64,000 nucleotides of DNA from Prolixibacteraceae bacterium (GTDB lineage: Bacteria; Bacteroidota; Bacteroidia; Bacteroidales; Prolixibacteraceae), in the NCBI GenBank assembly GCA_018648265.1, contig JABGRN010000001.1:1-64000 (forward strand). The letters run 5' to 3'. Of the stretch, positions 48,232 to 57,827 are shown in pieces. The position numbers and the translations under genes were made by a program. The stretch's first letter is position 1, and every line of letters starts with the position of its first letter. Below the pieces are notes generated by a model that had not been told where the DNA came from, made no database searches, and saw only the letters and a program-made list of their open reading frames with translations.

Positions 48232-50103
48232 TTATTCTTTCTCCCATACCTTTAGTATTACTTCTCCTTTTCCTGGTTTTTCAAAAGGTCCTGCAGTTGG
48301 ATTTTTTTTATTTCTTATATTCCCAAGATAATCTTTGTCGATTGTAAACGGTGAACCATCAGGATTTTCAAAAGGCAGATTCGGAATTTGAGCTTTCCCC
48401 AAAAGAGCAGAGGTAATAGTTTTATTTTTCATTTTGAAAATGCTTTTATCAAAAGTCATTGAAAGATAAATTTCATCTTCTTTTTCTTGTATTTGAATAT
48501 TTGGATTGTAGTCCAGTTCAAAAAGATTTGTTTCATTAATAAACTTTGTTGAGCCATTCAAATAAATATTTCCATCAACGTACATCGGAAGTTCTGCATT
48601 TTCATAAATTCCCAATCCCGATTTACTTCTCTGATTTTCTTCAACTCCACCAACAAAAATATTATTGAAATAGCGGTTGTCGCCACATTTAGTAGTTTTT
48701 AAACCGCCCACTTTTGTTGAATGGGGCAATTGAAAAGGAGTCTCTCTGCTTTGTGGACGCAATTCAATATTTCCGGCAATAATGTTATGTACAAATGCTC
48801 CACCTTCCGACCAGTCGCGGATTGATAATTCTGAAAGTAAAATGTTATTTTCAATCAGAAACGGACCATGATTAACTTCAACAAAAATATCATCGGTTGT
48901 ATTGTTGTAAAGCAAATTTCCGGTAACTCGGGTTCCTTGTGCCATCCAATCTAACCAAAGTCCGCGGCCGCAATTTTCCAGACGATTATTTTTGATTATC
49001 ATATCGATTGATGCGTGAATTTTAATACCGCCCATTTCGGCACCTGTAAACTGGCGCTTTGTCCAGATGTTGTAAATATTATTGTTTTCGATTGTACTGA
49101 AAACACCACCCATACTTCCGCAAATTCCGGTTTGTTCGCAATCGGAAATGGTGTTGTTTCGAATAATATGTGAACCAATATTAGCTTTGCTCCAGCCTCT
49201 AACAAGTGCCCGGTTTATGGTTTCCACATAACCTTCTGCTGAATCTTCAGAAGTGTTATCAAATTCGTCGCCATGTTTTCCAAGCGTAATTCCAGAGCAT
49301 TTTGAGTTGCGAATTATATTGTTTTCAATAATCCAGCCTTTGCTCCAGTTTGTTCCAATCAAACCTATTTGTTCGGCAGTTGGAGGTGCCCACTGAGTGG
49401 CTGCCTGACTTAAATGAAATCCGCGAATTGTGATGTAATTTATATTAGTTTGTTCAGGATAAAAACAGCTATTGCGCACATTAATTTCAACTAACTCTTT
49501 GTTCGGATTTATTTCATGAAAATTGGCATAAATATATGTGTTTATGTCATCGCTCTCACAAAACCAGGTGTATGTTGAGCCTTTCGGATCCCAATTATTT
49601 TTTGCCGATTCCGGTTTCAGAACTTTTTCCAAAAGAGCCATTTCCCAAAACGATTTTCCATTTAAATAGACTTCTCCGGTGTGATGAATTCTTCCCAGAT
49701 TGTTAAACCAATCGCCGTTTATTAAATCTTTATACGGATTGTAATCTCCAAATAACAAATTTGGAACTGTGGCTTTCCAAACTGTTCCTGAAAATTTCAC
49801 CCAATTATTAATTATTTCCGAACCTTTAATTTCTACTTTTTCACCCTCGGCAGCCTTGTAAACGATTCTTTTTAAATCAGATTTACCACCACGGGGAGGA
49901 GTTATTCGTTCGCGATAAACTCCTTCATGAATAATTATCACATCACCGGGATAAGCAGCATTTGCCGCCTTTTGGATTTTTAAAAACGGTGATTCTGCAG
50001 TTCCGGGATTTTTATCGTTTCCGGTTTTTGCCACATGATATTCTTTTGCTGAAACTGAAAAAGTAAGAATTACAGCGATTAAAATAATCTGAAGTTGTTT
50101 CAT
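48232..50103 (-). CDS. GH120-like beta-xylosidase (right-handed beta-helix)
   Basis: A 623-residue exported protein (signal peptide MKQLQIILIAVILTFSVSA). It starts with the DUF1565-type motif YHVAKTGNDKNPGTAESPF and PGDVIIIHEGVYRE, then parallel beta-helix repeats (IIENNIIRNSKCSGI, IENNNIYNIW, IIKNNRLENC). The sequence resembles, as I remember it, the GH120 beta-xylosidase XylC of Thermoanaerobacterium, including the proposed nucleophile region GLWLDWMAQGTRV (D385) and acid/base region IFVEVNHGPF (E409). It is next to a sugar MFS porter on the same strand. A different helical-fold glycosidase or lyase cannot be fully excluded. Confidence 0.75.
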   Translation of the reverse strand: MKQLQIILIAVILTFSVSAKEYHVAKTGNDKNPGTAESPFLKIQKAANAAYPGDVIIIHEGVYRERITPPRGGKSDLKRIVYKAAEGEKVEIKGSEIINNWVKFSGTVWKATVPNLLFGDYNPYKDLINGDWFNNLGRIHHTGEVYLNGKSFWEMALLEKVLKPESAKNNWDPKGSTYTWFCESDDINTYIYANFHEINPNKELVEINVRNSCFYPEQTNINYITIRGFHLSQAATQWAPPTAEQIGLIGTNWSKGWIIENNIIRNSKCSGITLGKHGDEFDNTSEDSAEGYVETINRALVRGWSKANIGSHIIRNNTISDCEQTGICGSMGGVFSTIENNNIYNIWTKRQFTGAEMGGIKIHASIDMIIKNNRLENCGRGLWLDWMAQGTRVTGNLLYNNTTDDIFVEVNHGPFLIENNILLSELSIRDWSEGGAFVHNIIAGNIELRPQSRETPFQLPHSTKVGGLKTTKCGDNRYFNNIFVGGVEENQRSKSGLGIYENAELPMYVDGNIYLNGSTKFINETNLFELDYNPNIQIQEKEDEIYLSMTFDKSIFKMKNKTITSALLGKAQIPNLPFENPDGSPFTIDKDYLGNIRNKKNPTAGPFEKPGKGEVILKVWEKE

Positions 50104-50224
50104 TTTATTTAGTTTAATTGAATATGATTTTCTTTTTAGTTATTTCCTTTTAAATAGGTTTGTATTTGCGGTGCATGGTACATCAGCACTTTAATCGGCT
50201 GGCGTGGATGCACCTAATTTTCAT

Positions 50225-50340
50225 TTTTGTGTTGACCCCCCGGATAAATCCGGAGGTTATTTATATCACATAAATTCAAAACCAATTTAAGCCGTTCTTA
50301 CTCCTTCCACCTTTGGGGGAAGCTTGGGATGGGGGCTTTT
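50225..50340. repeat. Spacer with hairpin and GC-rich phrase
   Basis: A hairpin CCGGAT AA ATCCGG, extended by outer C/G pairs with one mismatch, lies near 50239-50255. A CCCCCATCCCAAGCTTCCCCC phrase is split across 50305-50336 on the minus strand. Both are GC-rich against an AT-rich background and may be dispersed repeats or the terminator of the MFS gene. Only the hairpin is directly supported. Confidence 0.35.
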
Positions 50341-51678
50341 CTATTCTTTCACCAACATTTTTTCTAATTTCTCCAGCGATATTCCTTTTGTTTCGGGAAG
50401 CAATTTGTAAATAACAACAAATCCGATTACGCAAATTACACCATAAATCCAGAATGTAACAGACGCGCTAAAAATATCCACCAGAATTGGAAAAGTAAGC
50501 GTTAAAATATAACAAGCAACCCAAAGCGAAAAAGTGGCAACTGACATGGCAGCCCCGCGAATTTTATTTGGAAATATTTCAGACAAAACTACCCAAACGG
50601 TTGGCCCTAAACCAAAGGCAAAAAAGGCTGGAGTTATAATTATAAAAGTAAGTAACATCCAGTCGTCGGTTCTTTCAATCTGAAAAAGATAACCAATTAC
50701 CAGATAACAAGCTGTCATTCCGGCTGCACCAATTAACATTAATTTTTTTCGTCCTATTTTATCAATAACACGCATGGCAAGGATTGTGAATAAAATATTC
50801 ATTAGCCCGATTAAGGTAGTTTGGAAAAGTGCGGCATCAACGCCCAAATTTGCCTTGGCAAAAATATCGGGTGCATAAAAGAAAATTACATTTATACCCG
50901 ACCATTGTTGAAATACAGCGAGGAAAACTCCAAGAAAAATAATGAGTGAATATTTCTTTTTGAATACTTCCCGTAAAGTGCCACGTTTTTCAGAACCAGA
51001 AAGTGATTCTTTAATTTCGCTCAGTTCAAAATCGGCAAAATTGGTCCCCGCTACTCGTTTTAAAACCTGATGCGCTTTTGTTTCATCGTTTTTGGCAACC
51101 AACCAGCGCGGACTTTCAGGAACAATAAACAGTGCAAAGAAAAATATTAATGAAGGAACAGCTTCGGCAGCAAACATCCATCGCCAGGCATTTTCGCCAA
51201 TTGCGAGTAAAAAATAATTGGAGAAATAGGCCATCGAAATTCCAATCACAATTGTTAGCTGGTTTAGCGAAACCATTCTTCCGCGAAGATGAGCAGGAGA
51301 AACTTCTGCAATATACATCGGTGCTAAAACAGACGCACCGCCAACTGCAATTCCGCCTAATATACGGTAAGTTATAAAAGTGGGAATTGAATTTGCCAGG
51401 CCACTTCCGATGGCAGAAATGCCAAATAAAACACTAACAGCGAGCAGCACTTTTTTTCGCCCAAAATAGTCGCCTAAACGACCACTGTAACTTGCACCCA
51501 AAATACAGCCAATTAATGCGCTGCTAACTACCCATCCTTTCATTGCTTCGTTCAATTCAAAAAAATCCTGAAGAAAAGGGATGGTTCCGGAAATTACAGA
51601 AATGTCGAATCCGAAAAGTAGTCCGCCAAGTGCAGTTACAAGCGAAATAGTTAGTAGATACCTGAAGTTAACCTTCAT
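50341..51678 (-). CDS. Sugar:proton symporter, MFS sugar-porter family (XylE-like)
   Basis: A 445-residue inner-membrane transporter with 12 membrane segments. Sugar-porter signatures are present: GGLLFGFDISVISG in helix 1, GRLGDYFGRKK in loop 2-3, R-G-R-M after PAHLRG, PESPRWLV at the end of helix 6, RVIDKIGRKKLML in loop 8-9 and PETKGISLEKLE at the C-terminus. XylE-type pentose or hexose uptake is likely. It lies 237 bp upstream of the GH120-like gene on the same strand, consistent with uptake of sugars released by it (inference). Confidence 0.9.
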   Translation of the reverse strand: MKVNFRYLLTISLVTALGGLLFGFDISVISGTIPFLQDFFELNEAMKGWVVSSALIGCILGASYSGRLGDYFGRKKVLLAVSVLFGISAIGSGLANSIPTFITYRILGGIAVGGASVLAPMYIAEVSPAHLRGRMVSLNQLTIVIGISMAYFSNYFLLAIGENAWRWMFAAEAVPSLIFFFALFIVPESPRWLVAKNDETKAHQVLKRVAGTNFADFELSEIKESLSGSEKRGTLREVFKKKYSLIIFLGVFLAVFQQWSGINVIFFYAPDIFAKANLGVDAALFQTTLIGLMNILFTILAMRVIDKIGRKKLMLIGAAGMTACYLVIGYLFQIERTDDWMLLTFIIITPAFFAFGLGPTVWVVLSEIFPNKIRGAAMSVATFSLWVACYILTLTFPILVDIFSASVTFWIYGVICVIGFVVIYKLLPETKGISLEKLEKMLVKE

Positions 51679-51765
51679 TGTTTACGGTTTAGTAGATTGA
51701 TTCCCGAAAATACTAAAACAGTGTGGTAATTTTGATGAATTCATTAAAAAAGAATTATTCAAAAT

Positions 51766-51897
51766 AGTAGCACCGATTATGTAATAAAATGTCGCATACT
51801 TTCGCTATGCTCAGTTTGCTTCTTTATTACTATATCGGCATTTAACATTGTAAGGTTTATAATTTTCTGAAGCATTATAAACCACAATTGTATAACT
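51766..51897. mobile_element. MITE-like hairpin element, copy C (diverged)
   Basis: About 132 bp in the same orientation as copy B. It shares the terminal sequence (AGTTATACAATTG at the right end on the minus strand), the block AATGCCGATA and the 17-mer GAAAGTATGCGACATTT with copies A and B. The first hairpin has a different sequence but equal geometry (GGTTTATAAT...ATTATAAACC, 10-bp perfect stem). It ends 26 bp upstream of the alpha-galactosidase ATG. Confidence 0.6.
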
Positions 51898-51923
51898 TTG
51901 TTTGAAACTAAATTTTTGAAACT

Positions 51924-54092
51924 ATGAACCGAATTTTATCTCTTCTTGTCATTTTTCATTTTAGTGTTTCTGTTTTTTCTCAAAATAATTGGAATGGAGA
52001 ACAACTTGTAATTCAAAACGAGAAAGTAGCAAGAATTATAGTTTTAGAGGATGGGGAATTTACAACTCAAAGTTACCGCTTGCATAATTATCCTTATAAT
52101 TTTGTTTCTACATTAAATGAAGAACCGCTTGCATTTAATCAGCAGGGAGTTGGAAATATTCAGGAGTTTCGAAGATGGAAAGGACCAGATCCGGAAGAGT
52201 TTTCGTTTTTGTTAAATGATGAAAAAATAACAGGTAAAACTGGTTGGGAGGTTTTAGATGTGGGTGAAATTATTGCCGGTGAAACTACAACACATCAAAT
52301 TGTTTTAAATGGAATTTCTGAAATTAACGAGGGATTGGAAATTACTATTTCGTATGTTGTTTATCCGAATCTTCCAATTATCCGGAAAAAGATTGACTTC
52401 AAAAATACAGGTTCGGCAGATTTCAAAATAGAGTCGCTGGATGTTGAAAGTTTAAATACTCCGTGGGGAAATACGCACAATATTATCTTTCAAAATTATG
52501 GCAGGTACAAAAATATCGGGCCGTTTTTAGGAAATTGGAATGATCCGCTGATCCTCGCATACGACCCCGTTTTTAATCACGGAATTGTTGTTGGAAACGA
52601 AGCGCCCGGTGTTTTAAAGCGAGCGTCGGTTTGCCTCGACGGACGAACTTTGGATGCCGGATTAACACATTCCGATCAGGATTACGCTTTCCGAAAATGG
52701 TTAAAACCAGGCGAAACATGGGAAAGTACCTGGGTTTTTACAGGCTTGTATTCCAATAAAAACCCTCGCGAAATTGTGGATAGAGAAGTGAGTGAATTTG
52801 TTCGAAAATATATGGGAATCCGGTTGGCACAAATTCCCGAAAAGCCAACTTTTGTATATAACACATGGAAACCTTTCCGACGAAATGTAAATGAGAAACT
52901 GATAATGGAACTGGCTGATGCCGCCGCCGCATGCGGTGTTGAAGAATTTATTATTGACGATGGCTGGCAGGTAGGATTTGGCGACTGGGAAATTGACTAT
53001 GAAAAATTTCCTAACGGTTTAAAACCGGTTTTCGATTATATAAAATCGAAAGGAATGAAACCCGGTTTGTGGTTGAGTATGGGAGCCGCTTCATCCGACA
53101 GCAAGGTTTTTAAGGAGCATCCAGAATGGTTTGCAAAATACAGGGATGGAAATTATGTAAATCTCCACAGTACTGGAAAAGACAGAAATTCGGCTTGTTT
53201 TACAACAGATTGGAAAGACTACATAAAAAATAAAATTTTGAATTTGGTAAAAGAACATGGCTTGGAATATGTAAAACTCGATTTTGCAATTGTTGCAAGT
53301 GCATATCGTTTTGATCCGGATGTTTCGGGTTGTTTTGCGGAAAATCATTCGCACAAAGATCGCGAAGAATCGTATCTGGAAATTTACCGGAGTGCATGGA
53401 AAATGTACGATGAATTACATGCCGAAGCTCCAAATCTTTTTATTGATTGCACTTTTGAAACTATGGGCGAATTACAAATGATAGATTTTGATATGTGCAA
53501 ACATGCCGAAGGAAACTGGCTTTCGAATTTTGAAGGGGAAGCTCCGTTTGGAAGTGCACGGGTGCGGCAAATGAGCTGGTGGCGCTCGCCGGTTGTTCCT
53601 GCTACGGCTTTGGTAATTGGAAATCAATCGTTGGACGATGAGGATGCACTTTATTCATTTAAATCGTTGTGTGGTTCATTGCCAATTATGTTGGGCGATC
53701 CCAGAAAAATGAGCCCGGAAAAACAGCAACAATTTAGCGAATTAGCGGGCTGGCTGCGAGCTATGGAAAATAAACATGGAATAATGCTTTACAGACAAGA
53801 TTTGCCTGGATTTGATGAACCTGCCCACGGAAGTTGGGACGGATTTCAGCGCATAAATACCGACACAAAATCGGGTGGAATTGTTGGAGTATTTAAACAG
53901 TTTTCGAAAGTAGATGAACAGTGGGTGACTGTAAATTATTTAGATCCTGGAAAAAACTATGTGGTAGTTCATTCTTCGACCGGGAGAATAGTTTTGAAAA
54001 CAACCGGAGAAGAACTTCAAAACAAAGGATTTAAAGTTGTTTTTGAGGAGGAGTTCCAGGGGGAGTTATACGAAGTGACAGAAATTGAGTAG
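51924..54092 (+). CDS. Alpha-galactosidase, GH36-like
   Basis: A 722-residue exported enzyme (signal peptide MNRILSLLVIFHFSVSVFS). The N-terminal beta-supersandwich is about 25-300. The TIM barrel about 310-620 contains EFIIDDGWQVGFGDWEID (near residue 340), the nucleophile region EYVKLDFA with D453, and a C-terminal anti-parallel beta-domain. The usual GH36 acid/base region is less canonical here (FIDCTFETMGELQ), so other activities such as alpha-N-acetylgalactosaminidase are possible. It is divergent from the XylE-like gene, across MITE copy C. Confidence 0.82.
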   Translation: MNRILSLLVIFHFSVSVFSQNNWNGEQLVIQNEKVARIIVLEDGEFTTQSYRLHNYPYNFVSTLNEEPLAFNQQGVGNIQEFRRWKGPDPEEFSFLLNDEKITGKTGWEVLDVGEIIAGETTTHQIVLNGISEINEGLEITISYVVYPNLPIIRKKIDFKNTGSADFKIESLDVESLNTPWGNTHNIIFQNYGRYKNIGPFLGNWNDPLILAYDPVFNHGIVVGNEAPGVLKRASVCLDGRTLDAGLTHSDQDYAFRKWLKPGETWESTWVFTGLYSNKNPREIVDREVSEFVRKYMGIRLAQIPEKPTFVYNTWKPFRRNVNEKLIMELADAAAACGVEEFIIDDGWQVGFGDWEIDYEKFPNGLKPVFDYIKSKGMKPGLWLSMGAASSDSKVFKEHPEWFAKYRDGNYVNLHSTGKDRNSACFTTDWKDYIKNKILNLVKEHGLEYVKLDFAIVASAYRFDPDVSGCFAENHSHKDREESYLEIYRSAWKMYDELHAEAPNLFIDCTFETMGELQMIDFDMCKHAEGNWLSNFEGEAPFGSARVRQMSWWRSPVVPATALVIGNQSLDDEDALYSFKSLCGSLPIMLGDPRKMSPEKQQQFSELAGWLRAMENKHGIMLYRQDLPGFDEPAHGSWDGFQRINTDTKSGGIVGVFKQFSKVDEQWVTVNYLDPGKNYVVVHSSTGRIVLKTTGEELQNKGFKVVFEEEFQGELYEVTEIE

Positions 54093-54354
54093 TTAAAGAA
54101 AAACAATAATCTGCATTCAGCATTTCCAAAATTTCTGCGTGAATTGACAATTAATTGTATTGAATTTTGCTCTTTTATAATAACGTTATAAGAAGAACAA
54201 AGCAAAGAGTGAAATGTATTTATTTTTCATTTAATTCAGATTTTTTAGTCTTATGTTGAAATTTCGACTATAGGCTTAAAATGTTCGGCACAATTTTTGT
54301 TTTGTCTTTATTTTTTATTTAAAGCCAAAAGAGAACAAGTAAATTTTAGAAACA

Positions 54355-54507
54355 ATGAGTCAGAGGGTTAAAAGGAGTGGAGCAATTATCAGGGGAAACG
54401 GACCGGTATGGAATATAAAAGTCGGAGTTGGTACTCCGGTTTCGAAGAAGGTCCGGACGATAAATGGACAAACAAAGATTTGGAAGATTAAGGTAATTCT
54501 TAACTAA
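54355..54507 (+). CDS. Small basic ORF, or structured RNA, of unknown function
   Basis: An ATG-started frame of 50 codons, strongly basic, beginning MSQRVKRSGAIIRGNG. I do not recognise it. The RNA can also fold: CGGAGT (54423-54428) pairs with ACTCCG (54433-54438), nested inside CGGACC (54399-54404) with GGTCCG (54450-54455). A strong terminator begins 4 bp after the stop. It therefore looks like a transcribed unit of its own, either a microprotein mRNA or a noncoding RNA. Coding status is uncertain. Confidence 0.4.
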   Translation: MSQRVKRSGAIIRGNGPVWNIKVGVGTPVSKKVRTINGQTKIWKIKVILN

Positions 54508-54510
54508 TTA

Positions 54511-54543
54511 AAAAAGCATCAGTCAAGCGACTGGTGCTTTTTT
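54511..54543. terminator. Bidirectional terminator between small ORF and carB
   Basis: AAAAAGCAtCAGTC AAGC GACTGgTGCTTTTTT forms a long stem with T-runs in both directions, suited to end both the plus-strand small transcript and the minus-strand carAB message. Confidence 0.88.
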
Positions 54544-54553
54544 AATAAATCAC

Positions 54554-57500
54554 TTATTTATATTCATCCCAACTTTTAATGGAAATATCCTCTAAATTAT
54601 ATTTGCAAATTCCATAAATAAAGGCACTGGCAACCCTGGCATTTGTAATTAACGGAATATTATAATCTATAGAATTTCTACGAATTTGATATCCATTTTT
54701 AAGTTCCCGGGTAGTGAGGTTTTTGGGTATATTTATTACTAAATCAATTTTCTTTTCTTTAATAAAATCAATAGTATTAGGAGTTTTTTCTAATTCGTCG
54801 GGCCAATGAAGAAGTGTGTTTTTAACTCCATTTTCTCTAAAAAACCGATGAGTTCCATCAGTGGCAAAAATATTGTAGCCACGCTCCTGAAGCATTCTTG
54901 CCGAAGTTAGTAACTCAATTTTTCCGCGCGATGGACCAGATGAAATAAGAACATTTTTAACCGGAATTTTATAACCCACCGAAAGCATTGCTTTTAAAAT
55001 TGCTTCGTAATAGTTTTCTCCAATACAACCTACTTCTCCGGTAGAAGACATATCAACACCTAAAACCGGGTCGGCATTTAGTAATCGTGCAAACGAAAAT
55101 TGAGGTGCTTTTACTCCAACATAATCCAATTCAAAAAACGATTTGTCCGGTTTTTCAACATTAATTCCGAGCATCACTTTTGTTGCAATTTCAATAAGAT
55201 TCAGTTTCATTACTTTCGAAACAAAAGGAAAACTGCGTGAAGCCCGAAGATTACATTCTATAACTTTAATATCGTTGTCTTTGGCCAAAAACTGCATGTT
55301 AAACGGGCCGGTAATTTGCAATCCTTTTGCTATTTCACGAGCAATTTTTTTAACCCTTCGAATGGTTTCAACATATAATTTTTGGGGTGGAAAAACAATG
55401 GTTGCATCTCCCGAGTGAACACCTGCAAATTCCACATGTTCAGAAATTGCATAAGCAATCATTTCACCATTATTTGCAACCGCGTCAACTTCTATTTCTT
55501 TGGCCTGTTCAATAAATTCTGTTACTACAACCGGGTGTTCTTTCGAAACATTGGTAGCTAATTCCAGAAAATGTTCCAATTGATCGGAATTTGAAACCAC
55601 ATTCATTGCAGCACCAGATAAAACATAAGACGGACGAATCAGCAAAGGATAACCAACAATATCTACAAACTTATGAATCTCTTCGATGGTTGAAAGTCTT
55701 GCCCAACGCGGCTGGTCAACTTTTAAATAATCTAAAAGAGAAGAGAATTTTTCGCGGTCTTCTGCCCTATCAATATCTACCGGCGAAGTACCAAGTATGG
55801 GAACATTTTGACCGTGTAGTTTCATTGCTAAATTATTAGGAATTTGACCTCCCATAGAAACTACAACTCCATGCGGATTTTCCAAATCGACAATATCCAA
55901 AACTCGCTCGAAAGTCAGCTCATCGAAATATAGACGGTCGCAAGTATCGTAATCCGTACTAACAGTTTCCGGGTTATAGTTAATCATTATCGAACGATAA
56001 TTCTCTGATTTAATGGCATTAACCGCATTTACGCTACACCAGTCGAATTCAACTGAACTACCGATTCGGTACGCTCCGGAACCAAGAACAATCACCGATC
56101 GGTCATCGTTGAAAAAATCAATGTCGTGTTCGCTTCCACTGTAAGTCATGTATAAATAATTCGTCTGTGCAGGATATTCTCCAGCCAAAGTGTCAATTTG
56201 TTTTACAAAAGGAAGAACTCCGTTTACCTTCCGATATTCACGAACTTTTAACGAATCGAAGTTTATTTCAGTATTGCTGCTATTCAAAACAAGCCGTGCA
56301 ATTTGAAAATCGGAGAACCCGGCTTTTTTCGAAAGGTTGAGTAAGTTAATGGGAAGATTATTTAATTCATTTACTTTTTCAAGTTCAGTTTTTAAAATGA
56401 TAATGTTTTTCAGTTTATGAAGAAACCAACGGTCAATTTTTGTTTTTTCATAAATTTCGTCAACTGTGTAGTTTTTGTTGAAAGCTTCGGCAATGGCAAA
56501 AATTCTTCTGTCTGTTGGATTTCCTAATTCCGCTTCAATTTCCTGAATGTTGATTTCTTCTTTATTTGCAACAAAACCGTGCATTCCCAAGCCAACCATT
56601 CGAATTCCTTTTTGAATGGCTTCTTCGAAACTACGACCGATGGCCATAATTTCGCCAACACTTTTCATCGAACTTCCAAGGTTTTTTGAAACGCCAACAA
56701 ATTTACTTAAATCCCAACGTGGAATTTTTACCACACAATAGTCGAGTGCAGGTTCAAAAGCAGCTGTTGTAACTTTGGTTACGGAGTTTTTCAGTTCATG
56801 TAAACCATAACCGAGACCCAGTTTTGCGGCAACAAAAGCCAGCGGATAACCAGTTGCTTTCGATGCCAGCGCCGACGAGCGCGATAAACGTGCATTTACT
56901 TCAATTACCCGGTAATCTTCGGAATGTGGATCGAGTGCAAATTGAACATTGCATTCACCAATTACTCCCACCCGACGAATAATTTTTATAGAAATTGCCC
57001 TTAAATTATGGTATTCTGTATTAGAAAGAGTTTGTGATGGTGCAACAACAATACTTTCTCCGGTATGAATTCCCAGAGGATCGAAATTCTCCATATTACA
57101 AACTGTAATACAATTGTCGTATTTGTCGCGTACTACTTCATATTCAACTTCTTTCCATCCTTTAATCGACTCTTCAACTAATATTTGAGGCGAATAAGTA
57201 AATGCTTTTGAAGCAAGAACTTCAAGCTCATTTTGGTTCTCGCAAAATCCGCTTCCAAGTCCTCCCAAAGTATATGCCGCCCTGATAATTATTGGGAAAC
57301 CAATTTTCTTTGCTGCTTCACGAGCTTGTTCCATATTCTCCGCAGCAATACTTTTAGGAGTATAAACATCAATTTCATGCAACATTTTTGAAAAAATGTC
57401 CCTGTCTTCGGTATTAATAATCGATTGCACCGGGGTTCCAACAACTTCAATATTGTATTTTTCAAGCACACCCGATTCGTATAAAGCAACGCCGCAATTT

Positions 57501-57784
57501 AGTGCCGTTTGTCCGCCAAAGGCCAGCAAAATTCCGTCCGGATTCTCTTTCTTAATAACCTCTTCAACAAAATATGGAGTTATCGGAAGAAAATAAATTT
57601 TGTCGGCAATATCTTCAGATGTTTGGATAGTAGCAATATTCGGATTAATAAGAACCGTTTCAACACCTTCTTCTTTAAGTGCTTTTAGTGCCTGCGACCC
57701 TGAATAGTCAAACTCACCGGCTTCGCCAATTTTTAATGCCCCCGAACCGAGAACAATTGCTTTTTTTATGTTGGTTTCTATCAT
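54554..57784 (-). CDS. carB: Carbamoyl-phosphate synthase large subunit
   Basis: A 1076-residue synthetase subunit that makes carbamoyl phosphate for arginine and pyrimidines from bicarbonate, ATP and ammonia delivered by CarA. It has two homologous ATP-grasp halves (N-terminal about 1-400, with GSGALKIGEAGEFDYSGSQA; C-terminal about 550-935, with GSGAYRIGSSVEFDWC), a linking oligomerisation domain about 400-545, and a C-terminal MGS-like allosteric domain about 935-1076. Full length. It starts 43 bp after carA on the same strand. Confidence 0.97.
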   Translation of the reverse strand: MIETNIKKAIVLGSGALKIGEAGEFDYSGSQALKALKEEGVETVLINPNIATIQTSEDIADKIYFLPITPYFVEEVIKKENPDGILLAFGGQTALNCGVALYESGVLEKYNIEVVGTPVQSIINTEDRDIFSKMLHEIDVYTPKSIAAENMEQAREAAKKIGFPIIIRAAYTLGGLGSGFCENQNELEVLASKAFTYSPQILVEESIKGWKEVEYEVVRDKYDNCITVCNMENFDPLGIHTGESIVVAPSQTLSNTEYHNLRAISIKIIRRVGVIGECNVQFALDPHSEDYRVIEVNARLSRSSALASKATGYPLAFVAAKLGLGYGLHELKNSVTKVTTAAFEPALDYCVVKIPRWDLSKFVGVSKNLGSSMKSVGEIMAIGRSFEEAIQKGIRMVGLGMHGFVANKEEINIQEIEAELGNPTDRRIFAIAEAFNKNYTVDEIYEKTKIDRWFLHKLKNIIILKTELEKVNELNNLPINLLNLSKKAGFSDFQIARLVLNSSNTEINFDSLKVREYRKVNGVLPFVKQIDTLAGEYPAQTNYLYMTYSGSEHDIDFFNDDRSVIVLGSGAYRIGSSVEFDWCSVNAVNAIKSENYRSIMINYNPETVSTDYDTCDRLYFDELTFERVLDIVDLENPHGVVVSMGGQIPNNLAMKLHGQNVPILGTSPVDIDRAEDREKFSSLLDYLKVDQPRWARLSTIEEIHKFVDIVGYPLLIRPSYVLSGAAMNVVSNSDQLEHFLELATNVSKEHPVVVTEFIEQAKEIEVDAVANNGEMIAYAISEHVEFAGVHSGDATIVFPPQKLYVETIRRVKKIAREIAKGLQITGPFNMQFLAKDNDIKVIECNLRASRSFPFVSKVMKLNLIEIATKVMLGINVEKPDKSFFELDYVGVKAPQFSFARLLNADPVLGVDMSSTGEVGCIGENYYEAILKAMLSVGYKIPVKNVLISSGPSRGKIELLTSARMLQERGYNIFATDGTHRFFRENGVKNTLLHWPDELEKTPNTIDFIKEKKIDLVINIPKNLTTRELKNGYQIRRNSIDYNIPLITNARVASAFIYGICKYNLEDISIKSWDEYK

Positions 57785-57827
57785 GACAAATTTGAATTTC
57801 GATTAACGAATGATGATTTTAGATTGG

